A DNA stretch of 64,000 nt, from positions 1 through 64,000 of the forward strand of contig CAJTOL010000007.1 of assembly GCA_910577645.1 (NCBI GenBank). The letters are read 5' to 3'. Origin of the DNA: an uncultured Lachnospiraceae bacterium. Lineage in GTDB: Bacteria; Bacillota; Clostridia; Lachnospirales; Lachnospiraceae. Of this stretch, positions 8,788 to 17,361 are shown piece after piece. The notes under the pieces are model-generated. The model did not search any database. It worked only from the letters and a program-made list of their open reading frames with translations, and was not told the DNA's origin. A program made the position numbers and the translations under genes. Position 1 is the first letter of the stretch. Every line of letters starts with the position of its first letter.

Positions 8788-10353
8788 ATGCAGATTTCTT
8801 CCCAGCTTTTATTACTAATTGTTGATGATGAGCCTTCTATACGGAATGGGCTGGCTCAGGCCCTCCCTTTTAGCGAAATGAATATAAAGGTGGCGGGACT
8901 GGCCGGAAGCGGAAATGAGGCTTTGGATATGATTCGCCTTCAAACACCTGATATTGTTCTGACCGATATTAAAATGCCAAACGGCAATGGGTTAGACTTA
9001 ATAAAATCTGCCAAAAAGCTGGGATTACATTCCCGTTTTATTATTATGAGCGGCTATGATGATTTCCAGTTTGCCAAAACCGCCCTCCAGTACGGGGTGG
9101 AAGATTATCTCTTAAAACCCATAAAAAAAGAAGAATTGATTCAGGCTCTCCTAAAGGTTCGGGATAAAGCAGAGGCAGAACGCCGCTCAGTCCGCCTGCT
9201 TCAATCCAAAGAATCCTTTCTGAGAAATTTAATGCACAGATCCTATGACCGCTCCCAGCCTCTTCCGGAATTTCTTCTGGAATATTCCAATCGGCTTCCT
9301 CTGTGTATTTTGGTCTGTGACGGAGATTTTTACCCTCAGGAATTAAAAAAAGAGCTGGCTTCCCTGATTCCCGATTCTACAGGCATTGTTTTTGAATGTG
9401 ATGAACACAGACTGGCAGTCCTTCTCTCTTTACAGGTATTCTCTCAGACTGTTCCGCTGGCTTTAAAAGAATTCTGTCAGAATGTGGTAACCCGGGTCTC
9501 AGCGCTGTTTCATACTCCTGTATATATAGGAATCGGCAATTCCGTGTCCAATATATCCCTTCTTCGCCACTCTTACAGAAGCGCGCTGGAATATCTCTCC
9601 TACAGTATGTATAAAACAGAGCTGCAGGTCTTTGACAGCGCCCTGTTGGAAACAGGCGATTCCTGCCCTGTCACCATCAATAACTCCTACAGCGACAGGC
9701 TTTTAGAAGCAATTTTAAATTATCAGCCGGAACATATTGATGAAATCACCAGAAGCTTTCTGGACTGGATTTTATATATCCCCATGCCGCCCCCCAGCTT
9801 TGTCAGAGGCATGTGTACCCATCTTATGGTAGATATTCAAAAAAATTTATCTTCCTACAAAATCCTGAGAAACGAATTTCTTGTCAATACCCCTCATAAG
9901 GCCATTGCCCAATGTTTGTTTCTCTCGGATATTTCCCAATGGATGATCTCTGCCTTAAGGCATTACGCAACCGTTCTTCATGTCCATGTTATAGATGACA
10001 ATGCCCCTGTTATAGAAGCCGCTGCTTCTTATATCAGAAAAAACATTACCTCCCGGCTTACCCTGGAGGAGGTGGCGTCCCAGGTTCATTTAAGTAAAAA
10101 TTATTTTGCTGCTTTATTTAAGGATTATATGGGAATCAATTTTCGGGATTATGTGCTTGAAAAGAAAATAGACTATGCAAAGAAGCTGTTAAAGGAAACC
10201 GACATTACGGTGTCCAATCTGTCCTCCCTGCTGGGATATGAGGAATACCGCTCCTTTAACCGGGCGTTTAAAAAAAGTACCGGCAAATCCCCTTCCGACT
10301 ATCACCGGCTTTATAATCCGTCTTTTGCATCCGATTCCAAACGTGATGAATGA
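8788..10353 (+). CDS. YesN-type response regulator, receiver + AraC DNA-binding domain
   Basis: A 521-residue cytoplasmic regulator. The receiver domain has the acidic pair at D13/D14, the phospho-acceptor Asp at about residue 60 (IVLTDIKMP) and the conserved Lys in YLLKP. A middle region follows, then a C-terminal AraC-type double helix-turn-helix (LTLEEVASQVHLSKNYFAAL to the GKSPSDYHRL end). ATG 8788 has AGAAAGGA at 7-base spacing; an in-frame start 36 bases upstream lacks one. The sensor kinase gene follows at once. The pair is divergent from the sugar ABC operon and is expected to activate it. Confidence 0.92.
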   Translation: MQISSQLLLLIVDDEPSIRNGLAQALPFSEMNIKVAGLAGSGNEALDMIRLQTPDIVLTDIKMPNGNGLDLIKSAKKLGLHSRFIIMSGYDDFQFAKTALQYGVEDYLLKPIKKEELIQALLKVRDKAEAERRSVRLLQSKESFLRNLMHRSYDRSQPLPEFLLEYSNRLPLCILVCDGDFYPQELKKELASLIPDSTGIVFECDEHRLAVLLSLQVFSQTVPLALKEFCQNVVTRVSALFHTPVYIGIGNSVSNISLLRHSYRSALEYLSYSMYKTELQVFDSALLETGDSCPVTINNSYSDRLLEAILNYQPEHIDEITRSFLDWILYIPMPPPSFVRGMCTHLMVDIQKNLSSYKILRNEFLVNTPHKAIAQCLFLSDISQWMISALRHYATVLHVHVIDDNAPVIEAAASYIRKNITSRLTLEEVASQVHLSKNYFAALFKDYMGINFRDYVLEKKIDYAKKLLKETDITVSNLSSLLGYEEYRSFNRAFKKSTGKSPSDYHRLYNPSFASDSKRDE

Positions 10354-10379
10354 AATCAATGAAGGAGAGTTCCTGTTAT

Positions 10380-12200
10380 ATGTATTTTCGTGCTTTAAAA
10401 TCACTTTTTATGAATTTAAAAATTAAATATAAGCTTTTATCTGCCATGATGGGAATTGTTTTATTTTCCTGCAGCTTTATGGGGATTATCTGCTATATCT
10501 ATTTTTCTGATTTTATGGAAAAAGAAGCCAAATCCGAGACCGAAGCTTCCCTTATGAATACGGCTGCTTCCCTGGATCGGGATATTAATCTTCTCTATAA
10601 GGATATTACTTATATGGTTTCCAATTCCGGTTTTATCCAGACCGTAATGGATATTGAATACGGAAATACCGAAAATTATGCCTCAAATTATATTGCCATA
10701 CAGCCTCTGCTGAATAATGTGATTACCCATAATATCCTGGCTGAAAATATCATCATTACAGGGAAAAACGGGGAGTTTTACAGCACCTCCAATTCAGGGT
10801 TAAAATACAGCCAGGAGATTACCCATGTTCTCTCCCGGCTAAAACAAGAAAAAGGGATCTCCTGGTCCCCTTCTATTTCCACGCCTTTTCCCACAATGGC
10901 GGAAGAGAACATTCCCATTTCCTTTCCCATCTCCCTTGGAGTCTACGGGCATGCGCCTCTTATTACCAATCAGGAAGGCGATTCTTCCCTGTCCATAACC
11001 GTGTTAATCCCTACCCGCAAGCTGGAGGAATATTTAAATAATTTCAACAGAGTCCGCCTAACTGCCACCTATCTCACGTTGGAGGACGGAACCATCCTGA
11101 ACAGGCCGCAGTCCTATAACCAGTTAAATCCGGCTTCTGTCAAAGCAATGGAGGAGGCGATTTCGTCTGCCTCCCGCTTATCCACCAATCATATTTCCAC
11201 TTTGGACGGGGACTATTTCGTATCCGTAAACCCTCTTCCCTTTAACCGCTTAAAGCTGGTAAGCACCATATCTAAAAAGGAACTGTTATCCGGCATTGAC
11301 AGGCTTAAGCTGTTTACTTCAATCGCCATTTCCGCCAGCCTTCTTTTCTCCTTGTTTATAGGGCTGGCGCTGTCAAGGACTTTATCCCTCCCTCTAAATA
11401 AGCTGACAGAAAACGTTTCCACGGCAGATCCGTCCAGGCCTTTGCCTATGTTTCATGCAAAATATCAGGATGAAATCGGAATCCTGTCCCGTACCTTTGA
11501 TAATCTTTTAAATATTATCCAAAAGCAGATGGAACAGATAAAGGAGGATGAACGCCAGCGTTACCGTACAGAACTGGAAATCCTCACTCACCAAATTAAT
11601 CCTCATTTTCTCTACAATACATTGGAGTGTATTCACTGGGAAATTCTGGGTGGGAATCCGGAAAGCGCCGCCCTTATGGTGGAAGAGCTGGGGGATTTTC
11701 TCCGCCTCAGCTTAAACGCCCAAAGCTCGGCTACTACCATTCAGGACGAGCTTTCCCATGTTGAAAAATATATTGACATTATCAACCACCGCACCCAGGA
11801 ACCTATTGACTTATTACTCTTTGTATCCGATGGTTTGGAGCTGCTTCCCATTGTCCCCCGGATCCTCCAGCCATTTGTAGAAAACTCCATAAAGCACGGC
11901 TTTACTTCTGAAGATGGCGGCCGCCTGGTGATGAATCCTGTAATCTCTATCCGAATCACGGAAGAAAACGGGGAATTGCTGCTGGTCATTGAAGATAACG
12001 GAAAGGGGATTGATATTCCGGCTGCCACGGCTGCCGTTTATCAGAAGGACAATTCTTCCAAAATCGGCCTGAATAATGTCTACAGGCGTTTACAGGTATT
12101 TTACAAAAGTGAAATACGGATTGAATTTTCTTCAATCCCTTTTCACCAAAATACCATTACCCTATATTTGCCAATAAAGTCAGAAAGTAACGATATATAA
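10380..12200 (+). CDS. YesM-type sensor histidine kinase
   Basis: A roughly 606-residue membrane kinase. One membrane segment lies near the N-terminus (LLSAMMGIVLFSCSFMGII), then an extracytoplasmic sensor region of about 270 residues, a second membrane segment (FTSIAISASLLFSLFIGLAL) leading to a HAMP-like linker, the His_kinase domain with the phospho-acceptor motif HQINPHFLYNTLE, and a HATPase domain (VIEDNGKGIDI). The ORF is open from 10350, where it would overlap the regulator by 4 bases; ATG 10380 fits the AAGGAGAG site better. It likely senses an extracellular sugar signal for the regulator before it. Confidence 0.9.
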   Translation: MYFRALKSLFMNLKIKYKLLSAMMGIVLFSCSFMGIICYIYFSDFMEKEAKSETEASLMNTAASLDRDINLLYKDITYMVSNSGFIQTVMDIEYGNTENYASNYIAIQPLLNNVITHNILAENIIITGKNGEFYSTSNSGLKYSQEITHVLSRLKQEKGISWSPSISTPFPTMAEENIPISFPISLGVYGHAPLITNQEGDSSLSITVLIPTRKLEEYLNNFNRVRLTATYLTLEDGTILNRPQSYNQLNPASVKAMEEAISSASRLSTNHISTLDGDYFVSVNPLPFNRLKLVSTISKKELLSGIDRLKLFTSIAISASLLFSLFIGLALSRTLSLPLNKLTENVSTADPSRPLPMFHAKYQDEIGILSRTFDNLLNIIQKQMEQIKEDERQRYRTELEILTHQINPHFLYNTLECIHWEILGGNPESAALMVEELGDFLRLSLNAQSSATTIQDELSHVEKYIDIINHRTQEPIDLLLFVSDGLELLPIVPRILQPFVENSIKHGFTSEDGGRLVMNPVISIRITEENGELLLVIEDNGKGIDIPAATAAVYQKDNSSKIGLNNVYRRLQVFYKSEIRIEFSSIPFHQNTITLYLPIKSESNDI

Positions 12201-12225
12201 CCCATGGATGTTACAAAATCAAAAA

Positions 12226-12289
12226 AATGCCCGAAGCGCCTTCCATAATCATAAAAAACCTGTGATTAAGAAGTCGTTTCGGGCATTTT
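12226..12289. terminator. Bidirectional terminator between yesM-like gene and nhaC-like gene
   Basis: AATGCCCGAA (12226-12235) pairs with TTCGGGCATT (12278-12287), and A- and T-runs flank the stem, so it can end transcription from both converging genes. The long loop could hold a second weaker pairing. Confidence 0.75.
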
Positions 12290-12303
12290 CTGACTGCTAT
12301 GCT

Positions 12304-13695
12304 TTATTTTTCTACATGCTTAATGGAAATTCCTGTAAATCCATAGAAAATGGAGAACAGGGGAGTTAACCACAATAAGGGCACAAACGGAATAAACTGG
12401 GACCAGGTAACCCCCAATGTGCCTGCCATATAGCTGCCGTAACCGTGCCAGGGAATCATGGGGCCTACCAGGGTGCCGCTGTCTTCCAGACATCTGGAAA
12501 GGATTCTGGGCTCAATTCCTCTTTCTTTAAACAAGGGCTCCATAAGACGTCCTGTAAGTACATGAGACATAGGGCTGGAGCAGCTTACAATACTGGTAAC
12601 ATAGCCAACCATAATAGTTGCGAAAATCAATGCCCCGTCGCTGCGGATGCTCTTGGTGAATATGGAAAGAATGTTGTTTAATACCCCCAGCTTATCTAAC
12701 ATGCCGCCCATACCTACGGCAAAGGTAATAATGGCCACATACTGGAGCATGCTGCCCATACCGCCCCGGTTTAAAATGGATTTCAGCACGCCGATATCTG
12801 TGTCGCTGGTAAAGCCGTTGTAAGCCACTCTTAATACAGACTGCAGGTCTGCTCCCTGGACAAAGATTGCCACCAGAGCGCCTGCCACTGCGCCGATTCC
12901 CAGGGCCTCAAAGGCTCCCACCCGGAACATTAAAAGTACAATAATCAGAATTGCAGGAATCAAAGTAGCAAATCCGATGTGAAAGCTTCCCTCCAGGTAT
13001 CCGATGTAAGCATTTAAATCGCCGGGATCGTAATTTCCGCTGGTCTGGGAAAAACCCAGAATCGTAAATATAACAATACTGATGAGCATAGGCGGCAGGG
13101 TGGTCCACAGCATGCTTTTTACATGATCTCCTAATTTGGCGCCGGCTACTGCCGGAGCCAGGTTGGTGGTGTCGGAAAACGGGCTTAACTTATCGCCGAA
13201 CATAGCGCCGCAGATAACAGCACCGGCCACCATACCGGGATTAATCCCCATAGCATGTCCGATTGCCATCATAGCCACCCCGGCGCTTCCTGCGGAACCG
13301 TAGGACGTACCGGTTACCAGGCTTAAAATCGCAGTAAATACCAGGGTAAATACTAATAAATAAGACGGATTAATCGCTTTTAAACCGTATACAATAATGG
13401 TAGGAATTGTGCCGGACTGCATCCATGCGCCAATCAGCACGCCGATTGCCATAAGGATGGACATGGTGGGAAGAACTACTTTTAACGCATCAAAGGCGCC
13501 TTTTCGAACCTCTTCGTAGTCCACTCGAAAAGCAAGGCAGCTGGCATAAATAATCATCCAGGAGAAGAACAGCCCTACCATAGGACCGCCTACTTTTAAA
13601 GTTACACAGGTGGCAACGGAGGCAATAATCAGGATCAGCACAACTGCTGACTGCCATCCATTGAGCGTTTTCAGCTCTTTTTCTTTGGTTTCCAT
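12304..13695 (-). CDS. NhaC-family Na+/H+ antiporter
   Basis: A 463-residue integral membrane protein with about 11-12 hydrophobic segments. The sequence AMFGDKLSPFSDTTNLAPAV near residue 165 is a hallmark of the NhaC family, preceded by GTSYGSAGSAGVAMMAIG. I chose ATG 13695 because AAAGGGAA gives 7-base spacing; the ATG at 13701 overlaps that site. Expected role is exchange of cytoplasmic Na+ for H+; NhaC relatives that exchange malate/lactate or other organic acids are an alternative. It appears monocistronic. Confidence 0.88.
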   Translation of the reverse strand: METKEKELKTLNGWQSAVVLILIIASVATCVTLKVGGPMVGLFFSWMIIYASCLAFRVDYEEVRKGAFDALKVVLPTMSILMAIGVLIGAWMQSGTIPTIIVYGLKAINPSYLLVFTLVFTAILSLVTGTSYGSAGSAGVAMMAIGHAMGINPGMVAGAVICGAMFGDKLSPFSDTTNLAPAVAGAKLGDHVKSMLWTTLPPMLISIVIFTILGFSQTSGNYDPGDLNAYIGYLEGSFHIGFATLIPAILIIVLLMFRVGAFEALGIGAVAGALVAIFVQGADLQSVLRVAYNGFTSDTDIGVLKSILNRGGMGSMLQYVAIITFAVGMGGMLDKLGVLNNILSIFTKSIRSDGALIFATIMVGYVTSIVSCSSPMSHVLTGRLMEPLFKERGIEPRILSRCLEDSGTLVGPMIPWHGYGSYMAGTLGVTWSQFIPFVPLLWLTPLFSIFYGFTGISIKHVEK

Positions 13696-13810
13696 ACACA
13701 TTCCCTTTCTTTCTCTTGTTATTTTTTTAACATTTCAGATTCTATCATGATATCGCAAACAGATCTTAAAAAAAATATCACATGTTAGGATTTACACAAT
13801 AAAATGGATT

Positions 13811-14560
13811 TTATATTTTCCGGTTCAGAGTTAAAGGCATGTTGACTCCCATGGGATTAATAATAACGCCTCCTGCCTCTTTTGGAAGCATCTGAGGGAT
13901 TTTTGCCGCCTCTACCACCGCAGGCTTACATTTGTTTTCCCGGTTAAACTTTTGGAATTCCAGAATATCCGTAAACAGCGGCTGGAAAACAGCGCCGGTA
14001 CTCAGCTTAATCACAGGCATCCCATTATCCTCCGTCTGTACCGGGATAATATATCTGCCTTTTCCAAAATGGCTGGCAATCTCCTCCTGAAGCTCTTTCA
14101 TTTTGCCGCTCATCTCTTTTACCGGCTGCCCTCTCATTTCCTGCATCAGATAAATGGCAGTCAGATGAAGAGCCGGATTTTCCACCCATACTTTTCCTTC
14201 CGGAAGCTTCTCCGGATCCCTGCGCTTCACAAGTTCTTCCAGCTGGATATGGTATTCTTCCCCCTCCTTTGCCACCAGAAGGGCGTTAACCCCCATGGCG
14301 TAAAGGCTGGTATAAAACATCAGAAGATGCTGATTTTCCAGCTTGGCAATGCTGACGGGAATTTTTTCTTCCATCAGTTTTTTTGCCCTGGCCTTTGCCT
14401 CTTCTATATCAAAAAACAGCAGGATTTCATCATCAAAGGTCTCTGGATGACAGACTACGTAAGGTTCCCTGGTACATACGGACATTAATACGTATAGCAT
14501 GGAAGCTTTCCGAAGCTGATCCAGGAGAATCGGCTTTGGGATTTTTTCGTTGTTGTTCAT
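13811..14560 (-). CDS. SseB-domain protein
   Basis: A 249-residue protein without signal peptide or membrane segments. The first half (residues ~15-120) resembles the SseB N-terminal domain, with the pattern FDIEEAKARAKKLMEEKIPVSIAKL, and the C-terminal half has the usual strand-rich continuation ending in GGVIINPMGVNMPL. SseB-domain proteins of clostridia have no firmly known function. AAGGAG precedes ATG 14560. Two TATAAT-like elements on the minus strand lie within 14610-14645 and may be its promoters. Confidence 0.75.
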   Translation of the reverse strand: MNNNEKIPKPILLDQLRKASMLYVLMSVCTREPYVVCHPETFDDEILLFFDIEEAKARAKKLMEEKIPVSIAKLENQHLLMFYTSLYAMGVNALLVAKEGEEYHIQLEELVKRRDPEKLPEGKVWVENPALHLTAIYLMQEMRGQPVKEMSGKMKELQEEIASHFGKGRYIIPVQTEDNGMPVIKLSTGAVFQPLFTDILEFQKFNRENKCKPAVVEAAKIPQMLPKEAGGVIINPMGVNMPLTLNRKI

Positions 14561-14782
14561 AGTTTTGTTTCTCCTTCTTGTCTGTTTTCAGGGCAGCGGC
14601 CCTGGGTATTCACATTGTACTATAAGTGTTCACATTATACCACATCTCCTAATCCCAGGGAAGGCCTGACTAAATATCCGGCTGTGAAATTCAGCGAGGC
14701 GGCTGCAGAATCAATGTCAATACAGATTACATAGAAGTTTTCGCTTCAGAGGACTGCATGATTTGGATTTCATGTGTTATAC

Positions 14783-14799
14783 TACCCTCAGTGGACAAT
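14783..14799 (-). repeat. Dispersed intergenic motif, copy 1
   Basis: TACCCTCAGTGGACAAT, identical over 17 bases to the copy at 15094 and close to those at 16439, 23166 and 39156. On the minus strand it reads ATTGTCCACTGAGGGTA and is followed, after one base, by a -10-like TATAAC (14776-14781). Confidence 0.7.
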
Positions 14800-15093
14800 G
14801 TAGATCAAATTCTCAGCAGTCTCTTTATCCACAAAAAAACAAAGGCCATCCACAGCACCAACATACCATGAGCAGTCTTGCCCTGCTGTACCAGAGGACG
14901 CAGCAAGCCGCTCGATTATAATCTCGCTGAACATAGCAGCCGTCAAATGGAAATGCAAGCCTTTCCTCTTGGCTCGTCGCAACACGCCAAAAGCCGTTTA
15001 CTCTAAAACCCATAAGAATAAACGGCTTCCTGGTGATATTCCTTAGACATATTCAATTCTTTTGTCTACTGATTTCTTTTTATCTATCGTTGA
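14800..15093 (-). other. Segment between two 17-base direct repeats, possible coding remnant
   Basis: About 294 bases lie between identical direct repeats at 14783 and 15094. On the minus strand two overlapping frames of 60-65 codons are open (roughly 15013-14788), with no good ribosome binding site; together they could be a frameshifted remnant of a small gene. I do not recognise the product. The rest of the gap between the SseB gene and fucO (14561-14782) holds only promoter-like sequence. Confidence 0.35.
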
Positions 15094-15110
15094 TACCCTC
15101 AGTGGACAAT
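15094..15110 (-). repeat. Dispersed intergenic motif, copy 2
   Basis: TACCCTCAGTGGACAAT, the exact direct repeat of 14783-14799. It begins about 10 bases after the fucO stop codon (minus strand). Confidence 0.7.
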
Positions 15111-15120
15111 CTACAAAACC

Positions 15121-16266
15121 TTACATCAGCTTCCGGAATAAATCCTTTAAGTCCTCTACATTAGTATCCCTGGGATTTCCGGGACGGCAGGCATCTGCAT
15201 ATGCGGATTCTGCAAGGAAGGTTAGATCCTCCTCTTTTAAGGCCTCCAGCTTAGCCGGGATCCCTACATCTGCGGAAAGTTTTCTTACCGCCTCAACAGC
15301 CGCCCTGCGGTATTCCTCCTGGCTCATGGAATCTACTCCCTCTACCCCCATAACCCGGGCAATCTCTTTATACTTCTCGCCGGTACACTCTGCGTTGTAC
15401 TCCATAACGATGGGAAGCATCATGGCACAGGCAACCCCGTGAGGAGTATCGTAAACAGCTCCCAGGGTGTGGGCCATAGAGTGGGCAATTCCCAGTCCTA
15501 CATTGGAGAATCCCATACCGGCAATGTACTGGCCAAGAGCCATGCCGTCCCGGCCTTCCTTTTCTCCTGCAACAGCCCCTCTTAAGGACTTGGAAATGAT
15601 CTCAATAGCCTTAATGTGGAACATATCCGTCATCTCCCAGGCAGCCAGGGTGGTGTAGCCCTCGATAGCATGGGTTAACGCGTCCATACCGGTAGATGCA
15701 GTCAGCCCTTTGGGCATGGAAGCCATCATATCCGGATCTACCACTGCAACAATAGGCATATCGTGAGGATCTACACAGACAAATTTTCTCTTTTTCTCCA
15801 CATCCGTAATAACGTAGTTAATGGTAACCTCTGCAGCAGTACCAGCAGTGGTGGGAACTGCAATAATGGGAATACAGGGCTTTTTGGTGGGAGCTACTCC
15901 CTCTAAGCTTCTTACATCCTCAAACTCCGGATTGGCTATGATAATACCGATGGCTTTGGCCGTATCCATGGAGGAACCGCCGCCGATGGCTACAATGTAG
16001 TCTGCCTCTGCCTTCTTGAAGGCAGAAACTCCATTCTGTACATTCTCAATGGTAGGGTTCGCCTTAATATCAGAATAGATCTCATAAGCAAGTCCGGCTC
16101 CGTCCAGTACATCCGTTACTTTTTTAGCAACGCCGAACTTGATTAAGTCCGGATCCGTGCAGACAAATGCTTTCTGAAAGCCATGAGCCTTTGCCTCTCC
16201 TGCAATCTCCTGGATTGCGCCGGATCCGTGGTAAGAGGTTTCATTTAGCATGATTCTGTTTGCCAT
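15121..16266 (-). CDS. fucO: Lactaldehyde reductase / iron-dependent alcohol dehydrogenase
   Basis: A 381-residue group III iron alcohol dehydrogenase, very similar in pattern to E. coli FucO: MANRIMLNETSYHGSGAI at the start, AIGGGSSMDTAKAIGI for NAD binding, PTTAGTAAEVTINYVITD, and the metal ligands in GMDALTHAIEGY and in HSMAHTLGAVYDTPHG. It should reduce L-lactaldehyde to 1,2-propanediol with NADH during fucose or rhamnose fermentation. ATG 16266 has GGAG 9 bases upstream; the open frame extends 11 codons further without one. A TetR gene lies upstream on the same strand, and a fucosidase gene is at 41554. Confidence 0.9.
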   Translation of the reverse strand: MANRIMLNETSYHGSGAIQEIAGEAKAHGFQKAFVCTDPDLIKFGVAKKVTDVLDGAGLAYEIYSDIKANPTIENVQNGVSAFKKAEADYIVAIGGGSSMDTAKAIGIIIANPEFEDVRSLEGVAPTKKPCIPIIAVPTTAGTAAEVTINYVITDVEKKRKFVCVDPHDMPIVAVVDPDMMASMPKGLTASTGMDALTHAIEGYTTLAAWEMTDMFHIKAIEIISKSLRGAVAGEKEGRDGMALGQYIAGMGFSNVGLGIAHSMAHTLGAVYDTPHGVACAMMLPIVMEYNAECTGEKYKEIARVMGVEGVDSMSQEEYRRAAVEAVRKLSADVGIPAKLEALKEEDLTFLAESAYADACRPGNPRDTNVEDLKDLFRKLM

Positions 16267-16341
16267 AATATTTTTCTCCTTTTCTTTTAGACTTCCCAAT
16301 TGTTATGACATGATTTTAACAATAATTTGTCTAAAAAGAAA

Positions 16342-16365
16342 GTTACAATTTCCCTGTTTTGTAAC
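16342..16365. promoter_or_regulatory. Inverted repeat upstream of fucO, candidate regulator operator
   Basis: GTTACAA (16342-16348) and TTGTAAC (16359-16365) form a perfect 7-bp dyad with a 10-base spacer, about 75 bases upstream of fucO. The nearby TetR-family gene makes it a candidate operator; this is inference from position and symmetry. Confidence 0.45.
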
Positions 16366-16438
16366 ATTTTCCATAAATTTTTGCCGCATCCCCTTCTTAT
16401 CCGGCACGGCCAGGCAAGAGGACAGCTTTCTGAACCGC

Positions 16439-16455
16439 TACCCTCACCGGACAAT
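16439..16455 (-). repeat. Dispersed intergenic motif, copy 3
   Basis: TACCCTCACCGGACAAT, differing from copies 1 and 2 at two positions. It starts 5 bases beyond the stop of the TetR gene, a placement like that of copy 2 beside fucO. Confidence 0.6.
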
Positions 16456-16460
16456 CTTTT

Positions 16461-17030
16461 TTAGAGCAATCCCAGCTCCTTAAACAGGCGGGCCACCGCC
16501 TCCGGCATGGCATCCACCAACAGCCCGGCCATTTCCTCCGGAGTTGCCTTCATGCCGCCTAACACCCACTGAACCGTCATATATATGGAACCCTGGCAGT
16601 ACATTTCCAACAGGAACCCTATCGTCTCTTCCGGTTCCTGCCCTGTCTTTTCCCGAATCCTCTGGGTATAAAATTCTAAAATCAGCTGGAAATCGTGCTC
16701 CTTTAGAGAATTGTAGTCATCAGAGCGAAATGCGCCGGCAAAAAATACCCGTTCCTGCCGGATATACTCAAACTTTTTCACCAATCCTTCATAGACGGTC
16801 CTCCCCTCTCCCATATGGGCGAAGGACTCTAAAAGAAGCTTGTCAAAATACCAGTTAATCAGGTCGTATTTATCCTGAAAATTCCGGTAAAAAGTCTGTC
16901 TGGTGATTTTGCAGGCTTCTGCGATTTCTTTTACCGTAATCTTGTCCACCGGTGTTGTTTTCATACACTCTTTCACCGCCTGTGCCAACCGGTATTTTAT
17001 TTTCTCATTTCCCGCAGAAAGCGCTGTCAT
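16461..17030 (-). CDS. TetR/AcrR-family transcriptional regulator
   Basis: A 189-residue regulator. The N-terminal helix-turn-helix spans about residues 10-60 (ITVKEIAEACKITRQTFYRNF is the recognition part), and the C-terminal ligand-binding half resembles the TetR C-terminal domain found in dihydroxyacetone-kinase-type regulators. GGAGG sits 8 bases before ATG 17030. It lies directly upstream of fucO on the same strand, with a dyad between them, so it may sense an alcohol or aldehyde and control fucO. Confidence 0.85.
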   Translation of the reverse strand: MTALSAGNEKIKYRLAQAVKECMKTTPVDKITVKEIAEACKITRQTFYRNFQDKYDLINWYFDKLLLESFAHMGEGRTVYEGLVKKFEYIRQERVFFAGAFRSDDYNSLKEHDFQLILEFYTQRIREKTGQEPEETIGFLLEMYCQGSIYMTVQWVLGGMKATPEEMAGLLVDAMPEAVARLFKELGLL

Positions 17031-17066
17031 AACGTTTCCTCCTTTATCTGCAACAGCCTTTTCCTA

Positions 17067-17221
17067 AAGTAACAGTTCAGCCTTGCATCTTCTTGCCCGC
17101 GATACGCGGACAAGAAGCGTGATGCGTCCGCTTTATGAAGATTCAAAGTAAAAAATTCTTATGAAAACAAGCTTTCAACACATTTTTTACTTTGAATCTT
17201 CGCAAGGCTGAACTGTTACTT
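17067..17221. repeat. Long nested inverted repeat with a hairpin inserted in one arm
   Basis: AAGTAACAGTTCAGCCTTGC (17067-17086) pairs perfectly with 17202-17221, and 17137-17155 pairs perfectly with 17183-17201 (19 bp). The right arm is continuous (39 bases), but the left arm is interrupted by 50 extra bases at 17087-17136. Those 50 bases contain their own hairpin (17089-17117, 13-bp arms with one mismatch and an ATA loop) that ends in GCGGACAAGAAG, related to the dispersed motif. The structure lies between the divergent tetR and rlmI genes. Confidence 0.8.
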
Positions 17222-17248
17222 CTTAAATTATACAATGCCCTCCAAAGC

Positions 17249-17276
17249 TTGACAACCTCCCAAAATCCTGTATGAT
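17249..17276 (+). promoter_or_regulatory. Promoter of rlmI
   Basis: TTGACA (17249-17254), a 16-base spacer and TATGAT (17271-17276) lie about 85 bases before the start of the methyltransferase gene. Confidence 0.6.
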
Positions 17277-17290
17277 AATTCTGTAACAGG

Positions 17291-17323
17291 CAGACGGCGC
17301 CGGACAAGAAGAGCTCCCGTCTG
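17291..17323 (+). other. Hairpin in the 5' leader of rlmI
   Basis: CAGACGG (17291-17297) pairs with CCGTCTG (17317-17323). The loop contains CCGGACAAGAAG, shared with the hairpin inserted at 17089-17117. The stem sequence and the following GTCTGAAC also resemble the terminator hairpin at 30725-30770. Position puts it inside the transcribed leader. Confidence 0.5.
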
Positions 17324-17361
17324 AACCAATACTGCAGCAGGCAGGTCAGGAGGATAAGTTT

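Noticed and set aside
17031..17361. Riboswitch or structured regulatory RNA before rlmI
   Set aside because: The main inverted repeat lies upstream of the rlmI promoter at 17249, so it is not in that leader; it does not match a known riboswitch.
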